A stretch of DNA of 64,000 bases from the NCBI RefSeq assembly GCF_026151205.1, contig NC_087075.1, positions 5,076,858 to 5,140,857 of the forward strand. The letters run 5' to 3'. The position numbers and the translations under genes are program-made. Source of the stretch: Bolinopsis microptera (lineage: Eukaryota > Ctenophora > Tentaculata > Lobata > Bolinopsidae). Under the pieces are notes generated by a model, which saw only the letters and a program-made list of their open reading frames with translations, was not told the DNA's origin and made no database searches. Positions within the stretch are counted from its first letter, which is position 1, and every line of letters begins with the position of its first letter. Shown here piece by piece: positions 34,931 through 47,205 of the stretch.

Positions 34931-36222
34931 TTATTATATAATAACTTTATTCAAATCAAAAATAGAACATAAATGAACATCTTAAAGATCTGATAAGTAG
35001 CCAGAAAAAAAAGAAATACTGATACACAAGCTATAACAACTTCTTCCATCCCGCTCTATCAGAGGCTAAAAGTCTTAAATTGTACAAATCGTCTGTATTT
35101 ACAAATGGAATGTTCCTACTACCTAAATCAAATTTAATAGTCTTAAGCAAGTTCGACTGGTGTCTGCCTACTCTACCCTTTTTAGTACTCTGACTCTCTA
35201 CTGCAAAGTGTAATGCAAGCTGTGCAGGTGAGTTGTTATCACTGCGAAGGACATGTCCGAGCATCCTGCATCGTGCACATGCAACACGCTCACTGAGTGG
35301 AACCACTTCACATCTCTTGTAAAGGGTGTCGTTTTTGATTATATTAGGGTAAGTCATTCTGATGATTTGCCTCAGATGCTTTCTGTGGCAAATATCCAGT
35401 TTACTCAGTAGCTGCTTTGAAGCAGCCCAGCAGCTACAATTATACATTAAGACGGAGACCACCTGGGCTTCGTAGATCGTAAGTCTGGTCTTAAGAGGTA
35501 TGCGTTTACCTTGTTCCCAAACTTTCTTGTAGGTTTGGAAAGCAAGATTTGCCAGAATACATCGTCTTTTTATGTCCTCGTTGCTGCACAATTTGGAACC
35601 AAGTGAGATAGATGATCTCCAGGGCTCTCTTCCTCGAAGTGGCTCTCCTTTGTCATCAACTTCGTTCTTCTCGGCCAGATAGATATGTGTGAACTCTGTT
35701 TTTGATTCGTTGACAAAAAGATTCCACTCCTCCAATATCTCCTTGCATATTGGTAACATGGACTCCAAATTCTTTTTATCCTCGTCTGTGAAGTCTGCGT
35801 CGTCTGCATACTCCCACTCAAGAGGTAGCAGGTTTTCAGCAAACGGAGGGTTGGGTCTTAGATAAGACATAAAGGCACGAAGGTGATAAAGTGCGCCAGC
35901 CAAATACAGGGTGAAAAGGTTTCCAGACAAACTATCACCTTGGAACGCACCTATCGTGACAATGAACTCCCCTGATACGGTAGACCTCACTTTAATCTTC
36001 AGTTTGGTACATGAGAGTAGGTACCTTACCAGTCGGATGTCGTCTTCACTACAACCAGCATCAGCAAGAAGTTCTAGCAAAACTGATCTCTTAATGGTGT
36101 CGAATGCAGATGACATATCAATACCCATTTTGTGTAGAGACCAGCGTTTCTCCTTCACAACTGAAACTAGGATCCGTTGTGTCCAAACAATATTTGCACA
36201 GCTATGGCTAGGCTTGTAGGCA
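34931..36222 (-). mobile_element. LINE-B, 5'-truncated insertion inside LINE-A
   Basis: A 13-bp target duplication TTTTAGGAGTTAT flanks it (34918-34930 and 36223-36235). The minus-strand 3' end lies at the left with an AATAAA about 20 bp from the border. The 5' end is truncated within the RT. These are the marks of target-primed reverse transcription. Confidence 0.9.
35031..36221 (-). CDS. LINE-B reverse transcriptase, truncated at its N-terminus
   Basis: Open frame of about 396 codons running to the 5' truncation point; the first internal Met gives 375 aa. Motifs: DMSSAFDTIKR (A), GAFQGDSLSGNLFTLYL (B) and WEYADDADF (C). A C-terminal region with YNCSCWAASKQLL, CHRKHLRQIIRM and RMLGHVLRSDN is shared by a group of invertebrate LINE reverse transcriptases. 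No stop interrupts it. Without the endonuclease and N-terminal RT it cannot be autonomous. It is a different LINE family from its host LINE-A. Confidence 0.85.
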   Translation of the reverse strand, partial: AYKPSHSCANIVWTQRILVSVVKEKRWSLHKMGIDMSSAFDTIKRSVLLELLADAGCSEDDIRLVRYLLSCTKLKIKVRSTVSGEFIVTIGAFQGDSLSGNLFTLYLAGALYHLRAFMSYLRPNPPFAENLLPLEWEYADDADFTDEDKKNLESMLPICKEILEEWNLFVNESKTEFTHIYLAEKNEVDDKGEPLRGREPWRSSISLGSKLCSNEDIKRRCILANLAFQTYKKVWEQGKRIPLKTRLTIYEAQVVSVLMYNCSCWAASKQLLSKLDICHRKHLRQIIRMTYPNIIKNDTLYKRCEVVPLSERVACARCRMLGHVLRSDNNSPAQLALHFAVESQSTKKGRVGRHQSNLLKTIKFDLGSRNIPFVNTDDLYNLRLLASDRAGWKKLL

Positions 36223-37014
36223 TTTTAGGAGTTATAATAGATGATAAACTAATTACTAAACTGGTCCTATCATATCTCTGCCATGAAAATGAAAATGTTC
36301 AGATACATAGAAGTCATATATATATCATGTACAAACTTAAAAAATATCTGCCTCTCGAAGCACGTCTTCAAATTTATCAAAGTTTTGTGCAGTCACACCT
36401 TAATTATTGCAGCCTTGTATGGGGTTTTGCTGCCAAGTCTCATATTGAATCACTTTTTGTAAAACAGAAAATGGGCCTTCGAGCTAGCAGTATATCCTGG
36501 TTTCGTCAATTACTGGTACAAGGACAGTATCCCCCCAGCAAGTACCAAGTCTGGCTTTTATTCACATAAAATATTGACAGTACACAGTATCATTGTAAAG
36601 AACGCACTCATTTTAATGCATAAATTGAAAAACTTTCCTAAACTAGTACCATTGTCTCTCAAGAAAACAATTCCCAAAAGCGCACCATTATTTAATACTA
36701 ACCCGGATTCTATTCTCACTACACAACGGTCAGAAAATTATGGTCAATACCCTTACATCAACTCAGTATTTTTTAAAGGTCCATTATTAGCAATAAACCG
36801 ATATAATGTTAATACAGCAACTTCCCCGCCTAGTCTATTTAACCTGAACATTTACAAAACTTGTATAAAAACTATGCTCATCGATCAGCAAAATGAAATT
36901 GAAAACATCGAAGACGAATGGCCTAATTTCATGTTATTTTGTATAACAGGACTAAGAAAATCAAAGCGTAACATAAACCAAAATGCCGATAATAACCTTG
37001 TCTCTACATCTTAG
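36223..37014 (+). pseudogene. LINE-A reverse transcriptase, 3' part
   Basis: Continues LINE-A after the LINE-B insertion: ILGVIIDDKL, PLEARLQIYQSFVQSHLNYC and SLVWGFAAKSHIESL. A stop near 36568 is followed by ILTVHSIIVKNALILMHKLK in another frame, and the ORF ends at 37014. It matches the 63-kb LINE in order. Frame breaks make it non-functional. Confidence 0.85.
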
Positions 37015-37430
37015 ATTACATGCACACACTTATGCATCACTCAATAAACGTCGCATATCTCATCAATTACACTGCCAACATTGGACATTCTTTATTATCG
37101 CAGCGTATTTCAAACATCAAGTCAAGTTACAAATTCTACAAATTCTAATTTTGAAGTGCTCAGTCTTGTTTTACTTTGTTATTTTTACCTATTAACCATT
37201 GAAAAATAAAACTTTAAGTCATAAACCTTCATAGGACATTGCATACTTTACCGTTAGATCAGAGTCTAAATTGAATAGTTTGAGATTTCCTTTACATTTA
37301 TATTTATGCATGTGCCCCACGGGGATGAATTTCTTATTACCATTGATATTATATATATTTTTGAGTAAACATTGGCTGGTACCACGGGCCAGTCCCCAAC
37401 AAACAAAAAAAAGTAACAGTTAGCAGCAAT
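37015..37430. other. LINE-A 3' flank, no further feature
   Basis: Probably the 3' untranslated region of LINE-A in its first part. Nothing else recognised. Confidence 0.35.
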
Positions 37431-37500
37431 TTACTGGGCCGCGCTCAGCCTGTCATAGTATATATATTGTATATACTTATAGTGTCATTCCGCCTAATCT
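37431..37500 (+). mobile_element. Fragment of the TTACTGGGC MITE family
   Basis: Begins TTACTGGGCCGCGCTCAGCC and contains ATTCCGCCTAATCTCTAT, as in the copies at 13981 and 38363, interrupted by an AT-rich stretch of about 30 bases. No right end was found. Confidence 0.55.
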
Positions 37501-37504
37501 CTAT

Positions 37505-38335
37505 GTTTATGAACATCTAATGAGAGAGCCGAGAGTTCAGGAATGCTGCAGAAGAAGAGAGCACACGAAAGGGGGGGGGGGGGGGGGGTGTAGGAAGTTC
37601 AGAAAGGGGGGGGGGGGGGGATATTTTGATATAAAGCTTATTTTCAATTTTGACGGGGAAAAGTATAAAATTTTATTTTTCTATCCAAAGATCCCCTTTT
37701 GTGTTGACAAAATTTTTTAGTTTCTTTTGGTATTTTGGAATTGAAATTTTACTTATTTGGTGGTGATTTATGCTTTAACGGGTGATACTTGTAATGTGTA
37801 AAATATCAGTAAAATATCTGTAAAATATTTGTTCCATATACAGGACCGTACGTCGACGAGTCCAACTCGGCGCGCGTCCTGGTAGGTTGTAAACCTACAA
37901 TTTATGCTTTGTCAAAGTGGAAGGTTTTTAAAAATGAAAGCGAAATTCTTTAAACTGCGCGTTGGTTTTATGGCCTGAGAGAGCCGAGGGTTCAGGAATG
38001 CTGCAGAAGAAGTGAAAAGAGAGCACACGAAAGGGGGGGGGGGGGGGGGGGGGGGGGTGTGTAGGAAGTTCAGAAAGGGGGGGAGGGGATATTTTGATAT
38101 AAAGCTTATTTTGACGGGGAAAAGTATGAAATTTTAAAAGTCGATTTTGAGGGTGAAGATTGCGTTTTTACTACCTTATCCAGACATCCCTTTTGTGTTG
38201 ACAAAATTCTCTAGTTTCTTTTGGTATTTTAAAATTGAAATTTGACTTATTTGGTGGTGATTTATGCTTTGTCAAAGTGGAAGCTTTTAAAAATGAAAGC
38301 GAAAGTCTTTAATTAAACTGTGCGTTGGTTTTATG
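37505..38335 (+). repeat. Tandem duplication (about 470 bp) with long G tracts
   Basis: Two direct copies (from about 37520 and 37980) share gttcaggaatgctgcagaag, a pure-G run, ggaagttcagaaagggg, a second G run, and then atattttgatataaagctta. The G tracts (17-20 bases and more) may form G-quadruplexes and are prone to assembly length error. The start of the second copy is preceded by a segment related to 17163 (ttaacgggtgata). Confidence 0.75.
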
Positions 38336-38362
38336 GCCCAGGAAACCTTACTGGTAGGGGCC

Positions 38363-38437
38363 TTACTGGGCCGCGCTCAGCCTGTCATTCCACCCAATCT
38401 CTATTTAACAACATTAAAGCCTGAGGTCCTCAGGTAA
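38363..38437 (+). mobile_element. Minimal MITE (75 bp), TTACTGGGC...CAGGTAA family
   Basis: Starts TTACTGGGCCGCGCTCAGCC and ends GAGGTCCTCAGGTAA. The flanks GTAGGGGCC (38354-38362 and 38438-38446) are a perfect 8-9 bp duplication. This is the smallest complete member seen. Confidence 0.75.
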
Positions 38438-38446
38438 GTAGGGGCC

Positions 38447-39169
38447 TAACTTAGTTTTGAAAATAAAAGAAATAGAAACGTCTGGTTTTCAACAAAATAT
38501 CCTTCTTGTAAAAATAACGTTTCCTCCCCAGGAGGAAATTTTAAAACAACGTAGATTTTGAACTATCGCGAAAAGTCTTATTTTGGGCTTTATATTTATA
38601 AAAGTGTGCAGCTTTATAACTTTGCCGTTTGCGGATTCTTGTTCTCTGATTGGCTAAATCGTATCACGTGGTACGTACGGTGCAATTGCATCCTTGGAAT
38701 AATTGAAGCGTGCAAATGCAATGAACTAACGAGCGCGCGCGGAGTTCAGCAAGCTGTGAAGACGCAATTCCATTTCCACCTATGTAGTAATATCGCCAGC
38801 CAGTAAAGTGAGCCGCGCGTGCCGACTGTAGAATGGTTCTTTAGCGCTAATTTCGGCCAGCAAAAATTTCTTCAAACAAATGCACATTGACTTTGAGTAA
38901 CTTTCCTTGGCCTCAATCCAATTTCAATAAAAATTGGTAAGCTTACTGATAGACTTGGAGCACTTCGCCGCTTCGACGCGAACTAGCATTCTTGCGATCA
39001 TGCTTGTTCGACGATCGTCGCGTCGATCGTTGCTCTGCTCCGCAGAGCAACGATCTCGATGGGTTGACATCGTCAATCAATGATGGACTTACCAGGAAGC
39101 TGTCCTAAAAATTTAGGCATATCCAATTATCAGACATTATTGATTATGTCATTATTGATTATGTTACCG
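38447..39169. other. No gene supported
   Basis: An 82-codon ORF at 38558-38806 has no recognisable features. A short palindromic stretch (cgacgatcgtcgcgtcgatcg) lies near 39010, followed by gctctgctccgcagagc. Confidence 0.35.
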
Positions 39170-39177
39170 CTCCTACT

Positions 39178-39532
39178 GGGGTGGGGCCAATGACTACCAA
39201 TGGAGACTTTTGGGGACTAATGGGGACTAAAAATCATGGGGACTAGAGGTCAACTCGTTGACGTAATTCACCATTTGTCCCCATAAGTCCCCAGAATTTT
39301 TGACAGTTATTTATGGTTTTCAAGTTAGCCAGATTTTTTGAAATCTAAATGGGGACTAATGGAGACTTTTGGGGACTAATGGGGACTAAAAATTTATGGT
39401 TTCAAGTAAGCCAGATTTTTTGAAATCTAAATGGGGACTAATGGAGACTAATGGGGACTAAAAATCATGGGGACTCGGGGTAAAATCGTTGACGTAATTC
39501 CCCAAGTCCCCAAAAGTAGTCATTGGCCCCCC
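39178..39532. mobile_element. MITE with GGGGCCAATGACTAC inverted ends
   Basis: Ends are inverted copies of GGGGCCAATGACTAC. Flanks CTCCTACT (39170-39177 and 39533-39540) are a perfect 8-bp duplication. The interior is mostly tandem ggggactaatggggact phrases in both orientations, like subterminal repeats. Confidence 0.75.
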
Positions 39533-39789
39533 CTCCTACTATAAATCGCTCGCCCAAATTTTAAGAAAATTCTTGTGAAAAGGCCTTTTGGATATGAAAT
39601 TGATCTGAATCGGTCGCGGTGTATTTTTGGACGCTGATTCCGAATCACCCCCGAATGACGTAGGGTAAAAATGCTTCCCTGGAGAGTAATATTATATATG
39701 GGCAAAAAACCGTTTTGGTCACGTGACAGGCTAGTAAAACATGAATTCGATTGTTTAGGGCTCGGGTTAGAGTTAGGGTTGTGGTAAGG

Positions 39790-41333
39790 TGTTATGACCG
39801 GGTTTATTTTAATTATGCGTTTATGTACAGTTAGGTTAGGGTGTGGAGTTTACTGTGCCTGGTTACTTAAGATTAATATTAATTATGGAGATGTTCGTTT
39901 TCTTAATTGTCTATATGGTGCTGTAAGGTGCGGTAGAACGGCTGAGTACAGATGTTGTGTACTCAGGCCCGGCTGCAAGGAATATGCCATTGAATCACGG
40001 TCTCAATCACGGCCTGACTTACAATTTATTATTTAGTTTATAAGGGCTCCTTAATCATGAGTCAGTGCCAATGCCTTTAATTCTAATGGTGTAGTTGTGG
40101 CCTAGTATTAGGTTAATTAACGGGACGGGGTTCGAACTACGACTCCGGAAATGCAGAAAGTATTCTAAGGATTCAATTTAGGTTTAGATGTTTAATTTGT
40201 AGTTGGTTGTTGATGCAGTAAAGACGAGTATATAGGTGTTGCAACGAAATGGAACTAATAGTAGTAATCAATTTAATATAATAATGCAATATCGACAAAA
40301 CGTAAAAGTAGTAATATCAGGTGAAATTATTTAAATGTCCAATCAACGATGGCGTCAAGTACGCAGGAAGTAGGGAGGATCATGACATCGAGGTAGACGA
40401 AGGTGGACGAAGAGATAATCGGGCAGCTTGAGTGATAACCTGAATGATCCCGATGATTACGATTGAGGATAACTATAACGACTACAACGTAACAAGATAA
40501 CTGGTTGAGCTAGTTTTAGGTAATTAATAATAACAACGAGAGACTAGAAAAAAGAATAGATTACGAAGTCTTACCAACTATGAGGACTAAAGGCTATGGC
40601 GACTTATAAGTCAGGAAGATAGTAGGTTTGGAACGAATCCTGAAATGGGGGAACGATAACATTATAATGTATAATAACTGATGTAAGATAACTACCTGAA
40701 TGTGCCTACGCATTTTAATAACTAACTTAAGATGACTACCTAAATATGACGACAACTTTACATATAAATATCTATATTGGGATCCCGAGCTCTCAGACGT
40801 ACCTTTAAGGGAATATATGAGACACGGATCCTTAGGGGGAAGGAGTCACCGAGGGTATTAGTCAGTTTAGGGGTTGGTAGGGTTAGGGGTATCTCTGGTA
40901 TTAGGAAGTGTGAGCAAGTGTCAGCATATCTGAGAGCTGCGGAAAAATCCCCCATTGACTTGCTGCGACGAGCCGTTATATAGTGTGAGTACGGCGTCCC
41001 CCAGTCTGTGGTTATCTTCTTGTAGGAGGCTCATTTAGTGTTATCTCTGCGGTATCTCAGGTTTCCAAGGTAAAAAGGTTATCTGTTTGGAAGTATGGGT
41101 TGCAGGACGGTCAGGTGACGTCTTTAGGTAAGAATCAAATTCAAATACATATAATTTAATCCGACAATATACGACAATAGAATCAACCAAGAGAATTATA
41201 GAATCAACCAAGATTCTATAATTAACCAAGAAATAGAAGATGGAATGTCTGGGAATTGCCGAGTATTTTAAGATACTGTGTTTTTAGGACTAGACTTAAT
41301 ACCTATGGTGGCTAAATTAGGCAGGACATAACA
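39790..41333 (-). repeat. Left LTR (3' LTR in element orientation)
   Basis: Nearly identical to 44947-46470 over its length. The main difference is about 20 bp extra near 39840-39870 (tggagtttactgtgcctggt). Scattered single-base changes indicate modest age. Confidence 0.9.
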
Positions 41334-41915
41334 TCATTCGGTTTCTTTTTGAGCGGTCCCACGCTCACCAGGCATTCCACCTTGAAATTGAAGCTAACTA
41401 GCAGCCTAGTTTTTATTTTTTTAAAAACCCATCTAAATTAAAACATCTAAATAACAACATATAATAATAATAACAGTAATAAAGAGTATGGACACATAGC
41501 CATCTCTATTAGACTCAACCCAACTGCAGTCAACTCGATTGCAGTTCACACAATAGTGTTTAAAGATATCTTTCTAGTATGAAAACTTACATCTAAATAA
41601 CAAGAGCCGAACACTTTGAATAAAAATGTATGGCATTACTTAAAATGAATATGCTTTAATCTAATCTTATTTTAAAATTAAAACATCTACTAAAACTACT
41701 TTAAGGATTTGATGAGTGATTTGTGCTTGAGTATTTGTTTGAATTAAATAAACATATAGATTTACACAATTAATAAAACTTATCTTTGTATTTTGTTTTG
41801 TAATCATTTTTATATATTTTGTTTTAAATTTTTATATTTACCTGTACTTACTCTGTAGGTGGTAGCGGAGCGGTTGGATAGCCAGGCACGGTAGGGTGAG
41901 GGAACATTATGTTAA

Positions 41916-42482
41916 CTACCGAGGGGGACCTTGCAAAGGGGGTGGTGGTCCCGATTGGGATGACCCACCGATCTGCGACAATCTAGGGTACAGGGTATTG
42001 TCTATTAAACGGGCCGGCCTGTTTAGGTGTTCATATTGGTTGATGTCTGGGCGATTGGATTTCAGAAACATTTTTCGAATCTTTTTGAACAACAAGTGAC
42101 AAATAGTCAATGTCCCTATAGCAAAAGCTGCATAAATGATAATTCGAAGCCATGTTGGGAGGGTAAAGGCTTGTGTGGCCCACTCTTTTACAGAGTTAAC
42201 CGTTGGTTTTACCCCATTTTCTAAATTTTGAATTCGCTTCTGCTGCTCTTCTAATAATTGCGTAATTCGTATTGTGCCTTCTGAGGGTATTGAAAAGAGT
42301 GAGTAGAGGTCGAACCTAGTGGCTCTTTCATCAGAGGATACCGTTAGTTGAACTTTGTTATTTGCATTTACAGGGGAGTATACCACGGCCTTCGAAAACG
42401 TTACAGCAGATATGTTTATATGCCAGGGTATAAACATAGCGCCGGATTCTGGGGTTGCGACAGTTTTCATCAGTGCCGACAC
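41916..42482 (-). CDS. Env-like membrane glycoprotein remnant of the LTR element
   Basis: A 188-codon ORF starting at an internal Met. In order it has a polar ectodomain segment, a short heptad-like stretch (LLEEQQKRIQNLENG), one hydrophobic transmembrane segment (residues about 112-133), a basic stop-transfer run and a Pro-rich tail. This is the layout of the C-terminal half of a retroviral-type envelope protein, and its place before the 3' LTR agrees. Similar sense continues upstream but in another frame, so the gene is broken. Assignment rests on architecture and position, not on a recognised family. Confidence 0.45.
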   Translation of the reverse strand: MSALMKTVATPESGAMFIPWHINISAVTFSKAVVYSPVNANNKVQLTVSSDERATRFDLYSLFSIPSEGTIRITQLLEEQQKRIQNLENGVKPTVNSVKEWATQAFTLPTWLRIIIYAAFAIGTLTICHLLFKKIRKMFLKSNRPDINQYEHLNRPARLIDNTLYPRLSQIGGSSQSGPPPPLQGPPR

Positions 42483-43299
42483 ATAAAGGTCTAGCTGGTG
42501 TTTTGGCTGGTCATATACTATTTTGATTGTTGTTGAACTAGGAGACCTGAAGGTGAGGAGATGTATACGTCACTATTTCGGAGGTTTTCAATACATTGTG
42601 TTAGTTGAAAATAAGAGAACACTGCTCTTTTGGAAGTGGTAGTGAAATTGTTGCCTAGATTTAGACAATCAGCCATAGGAATCATGTCTAACTGTTTGCT
42701 ATCACAAATTGAAAATCAGCATTTAGAAGACTGGCTGTCGCTGAACTGTAAAGCATGTTGGGGTATCGTCCCAGGATTTATGAATTAACAAAAGACTGCT
42801 GGCGAATGAACTTTCTCAGCAGGTCGGGCCTTATAAGAGTAGGTGTAACAACTTGCTGGGGTATTATCAATGATTAGACGACATTACGGAGGTTAACTGT
42901 TTTAAGGCACGCAAAGACAGCGAATAACACATACTCGAAGTCTAAGAGGAAAATAAAATCCTAATACTAATAGTTTAATTACGTTAGCGACTTATTATTT
43001 ACAAAATATAACTATTAATCAAGGTTTAATAAAAATTCAAATCATCAAACGAGTAGCAAACGATGTGGCAAGAGAATATAAATGTGTGTTACGGTTATAA
43101 TTAAGCTATTAAGTGATGTTCTTTAAGTTCTAGATAATTGTTTAGGCCGAATTAATTTCAGTTTATTCATAATCAAAAGTTTTCCTGAATGCCTTATGCG
43201 GTAATTAATGTGCAGCCACCAGCCATATTTCACAACGTAAATTACCCCAAACTCAACAAAATTTGTATCTCCTATTTCCCAGCATGATTCCACCATGCC

Positions 43300-43920
43300 A
43301 ACTTTAACAACATTACTTCTTTATCAACTCATTTCTGTCTCATCTCATTTCAAATATCTTCTCTTCTTCACGTCCGCATACCCTATTACACTAAATCATC
43401 TTTATTTTTAAACAACAAACCCTTTATCAAATCTCCCTCTGTATCATCATACTTCAAATATCTTCTTTTCTTCACGTCCGCATAACCTATTACACTAAAT
43501 CATCTTTATTTTTAAACAACAAACCCTTTATCAAATCTCCCTCTGTATCATCATACTTCAAATATCTTCTTTTCTTCACGTCCGCATACCCTATTACACT
43601 AAATCATCTTTATTTTTAAACAACAAACCCTTTATCAAATCTCCCTCTGTATCATCATACTTCAATTATCTTCTTTTCTTCACGTCCGCATACCCTATTA
43701 CGCTAAATCATCTTTATTTTTAAACAACAAACCCTTTATCAAATCTCCCTCTGTATCATCATACTTCAAATATCTTCTTTTCTTCACGTCCGCATACCCT
43801 ATTACACTAAATCATCTTTATTTTTAAACAACAAACCCTTTATCAAATCTCCCTCTGTATCATCATACTTCAAATATCTTCTTTTCTTCACGTCCGCATA
43901 CCCTATTACGCTAAATCATG
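43300..43920 (+). repeat. 104-bp tandem repeat, six registers
   Basis: cttcacgtccgcatacccta recurs at 43367, 43471, 43575, 43679, 43783 and 43887 with a 104-bp period and very few changes. It lies inside the LTR element's interior where gag-pol would be expected. Confidence 0.92.
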
Positions 43921-44926
43921 TTGCCAATCTTAGTTTCAAAGTTCGAAGGGTCGTACTGAATCCGAAGTGTTTCTAACCACCAAGCGCGCTTTTGGCGGTA
44001 TCACAACACTCAAATAACAGATAAGAAGCCCATCTACTAATTAAAACTAACACCTTGTCAACAACCATTATAGCACCTCCTCCCAATACTTCACAACATC
44101 TTCTGAACCCCGTATCCCTTAGCCGGCTAATAATTTATACTGCAGTTTAATATATCTCCCCATAATATAATTGTCTCACATTTCAACATCTCATATAAAC
44201 ATAATCTCATTATTTCGTAACATCATACATCTCTCGCATCATTCCCATCTTTACCCAATTATACGGCCGTATATATCATCACAACTTACCCGTACGATAT
44301 CTCATAATTACTTTTCAACTTCTACACTAAACAATTATCTCTTCAACCTACTTCTCTGCTGTGACTTCATAATTTTATGGCGATGGCTGCAACAACTAAT
44401 ATCAATGTAAATAAATAAATTGCACTAACGGTGCACTAACAAAACAAGCAAACTAAGGTTTGGTGTCTCTTCCAGATTTTTTGAAAATTTTGCTACAAAA
44501 TTTGTACAGAGAGATCTTTTGTGAAAAGTTGGTCCCCAACACGATTTCTTTAAAGTTATAAATGAATTACGATCACAATTCTATGGACGGTTGGTACAAC
44601 TGTTACGGCTTGCTAGTCGCTATAGGCAATGAGATGGATATTAATTTAATTGTGTTATACTTATCGTGTTCGCAGGAACAGTTGGTATAAACTGCTATCA
44701 ACGTAAGGCACTCGGTTTCGATAAGCTTGAGATGGCTTACACAATATACAATAACGAAATTTAGATTTACAAAAAAAAACATGAGCTAGTTATTTACTAG
44801 CTATCAAACGTAAGCACAATTACAATGACATGAAGCTTGAGGTGGCCCATACGTATTAATAAAACATTTTACTTCATGAACAACTGTAGTTAAATTTGAC
44901 CGGGAATTATACCTCGCAATTCCAGA

Positions 44927-44944
44927 GTCGCGCTTAGGGCTCCA
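44927..44944 (-). promoter_or_regulatory. Candidate primer-binding site of the LTR element
   Basis: On the minus strand, two bases after the LTR ends in CATAACA, the sequence reads TGGAGCCCTAAGCGCGAC. It begins with TGG, the complement of a tRNA CCA end. The priming tRNA was not identified. Confidence 0.45.
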
Positions 44945-46475
44945 CATGTTATGACCGGGTTTATTTTAATTATGCGTTTATGTACAGTTAGATTAGGGTG
45001 TACTTAAGGTTAATATTAATTATGGAGATGTTCGTTTTCTTAATTGTCTATATGGTGCTGTAAGGTGCGGTAGAACGGCTGAGTACAGATGTTGTGTACT
45101 CAGGCCCGGCTGCAAGGAATATGCCATTGAATCACGGTCTCAATCACGGCCTGACTTACAATTTATTATTTAGTTTATAAGGGCTCCTTAATCATGAGTC
45201 AGTGCCAATGCCTTTAATTCTAATGGTGTAGTTGTGGCCTAGTATTAGGTTAATTAACGGGACGGGGTTCGAACTACGACTCCGGAAATGCAGAAAGTAT
45301 TCTAAGGATTCAATTTAGGTTTAGATGTTTAATTTGTAGTTGGTTGTTGATGCAGTAAAGACGAGTATATAGGTGTTGCAACGAAATGGAACTAATAGTA
45401 GTAATCAATTTAATATAATAATGCAATATCGACAAAACGTAAAAGTAGTAATATCAGGTGAAATTATTTAAATGTCCAATCAACGATGGCGTCAAGTACG
45501 CAGGAAGTAGGGAGGATCATGACATCGAGGTAGACGAAGGTGGACGAAGAGATAATCGGGCAGCTTGAGTGATAACCTGAATGATCCCGATGATTACGAT
45601 TGAGGATAACTATAACGACTACAACGTAACAAGATAACTGGTTGAGCTAGTTTTAGGTAATTAATAATAACAACGAGAGACTAGAAAAAAGAATAGATTA
45701 CGAAGTCTTACCAACTATGAGGACTAAAGGCTATGGCGACTTATAAGTCAGGAAGATAGTAGGTTTGGAACGAATCCTGAAATGGGGGAACGATAACATT
45801 ATAATGTATAATAACTGTTGTAAGATAACTACCTAAATGTGCCTACGCATTTTAATAACTAACTTAAAATGACTACCTAAATATGACGACCACTTTACAT
45901 ATAAATATCTATATTGGGGTCCCGAGCTCTCAGACGTACCTTTTAGGGAATATGTGAGACACGGATCCTTAGGGGGAAGGAGTCACCGAGGGTATTAGTC
46001 AGTTTAGGGGTTGGTAGGGTTAGGGGTAGCTCTGGTATTAGGAAGTGTGAGCAAGTGTCAGCATATCCGAGAGTTGCGGAAAAATCCCCATTTGACTTGC
46101 TACGACGAGCCGTTATATAGTGTGAGTACGGCGTCCCCCAGTCTGTGGTTATCTTCTTGTAGGAGGCTCATTTAGTGTTATCTCTGCGTTATCTCAGGTT
46201 TCCAAGGTAAAAAGGTTATCTGTTTGGAAGTATGGGTTGCAGGACGGTCAGGTGACGTCTTTAGGTAAGAATCAAATTCAAATACATATAATTTAATCCG
46301 ACAATATACGATAATAGAATCAACCAAGAGAATTATAGAATCAACCAAGATTCTATAATTAACCAAGAAATAGAAGATGGAATGTCTGGGAATTGCCGAG
46401 TATTTTAAGATACTGTGTTTTTAGGACTAGACTTAATACCTATGGTGGCTAAATTAGGCAGGACATAACATAAGG

Positions 46476-47205
46476 GTTATGGATAGCTTCGGGGTTATGG
46501 TTAGGGTTGGGATTAGGGTTTATGTAAAACCGTTTTGAACTTACATATCAGTAAAACGCGGTTTGTAGCTGTGTTTTGGTAAAAATAGTATGAATAAATT
46601 GTAAATGATCATTACATAATATATTAAAGTCACTATAGTGACGGTACATTAGAACCTGATATATCATATCAGGTTAATGTCCGGTTAAAAATGTTGAACT
46701 GAACAACCTCAAACTAAAAGTAAATAAAAGTAGTAGCAGCACCGCGCCGCACCGTAATGACCGTATACAATAATCCACAGTTATTGTATTTTGAATATTT
46801 AAAATTGGGTATAGATCAGGATAATATTTATTGAAACTTCTAGTCAAAACTTTACCCAGTTGGCTGATCTATGGCCCGCTTCTCTCTCTATCCCCCAGAA
46901 CACAAAAGTTCAATAGAAGAAATGAACAACGAATATTTTTAACAAGAAAAGGCCTAAAAGTCAAAGCTTGATAATACCAAAGAAAGGATTCATTCAAAGG
47001 TTCCAATTCCATAACTATGAATCATTTGATCATATAAAAACTTAATTAGTGTGTAAGCAAAAAATTCAAGCGATATTAATCAGAGAACTAAATATTCAGC
47101 AAACAATTAATATTGCGGTCTTCATATAATCCCGAAATCTACAATGTCAAATGGTCTGATAATGACGTCACAGCACCCCTGATAATGACGTCACAGCACC
47201 CCCTT
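46476..47205. other. Region between the LTR element and PEPD 3' end
   Basis: TTAGGG-like motifs lie at 46484-46530. A TTTATT (AATAAA on the minus strand) near 46826 is a candidate PEPD poly(A) signal. A doubled gataatgacgtcacagcacc sits at 47158-47200, containing two CRE-like TGACGTCA sites. Confidence 0.45.

Larger units (their letters stand above)
39790..46470 (-). mobile_element. LTR retrotransposon, gag-pol not detected, with env-like ORF
   Basis: Two 1.5-kb direct repeats (39790-41333 and 44947-46470) begin TGTTATG and end CATAACA. The whole is flanked by a 5-bp duplication TAAGG (39785-39789 and 46471-46475). Minus orientation is inferred from two signs: a TGG-initial primer-binding candidate next to the right LTR, and an env-like ORF near the left LTR. 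The 3.6-kb interior shows no reverse transcriptase, integrase or gag, so it is a deleted element. Confidence 0.88.

Noticed and set aside
38558-38806. 82-aa ORF as a gene
   Set aside because: No family features, no splice context and no neighbouring exons.
40777-40983. Short ORFs within the LTRs
   Set aside because: Overlapping on both strands, differing between the two LTR copies, with no recognisable domain.
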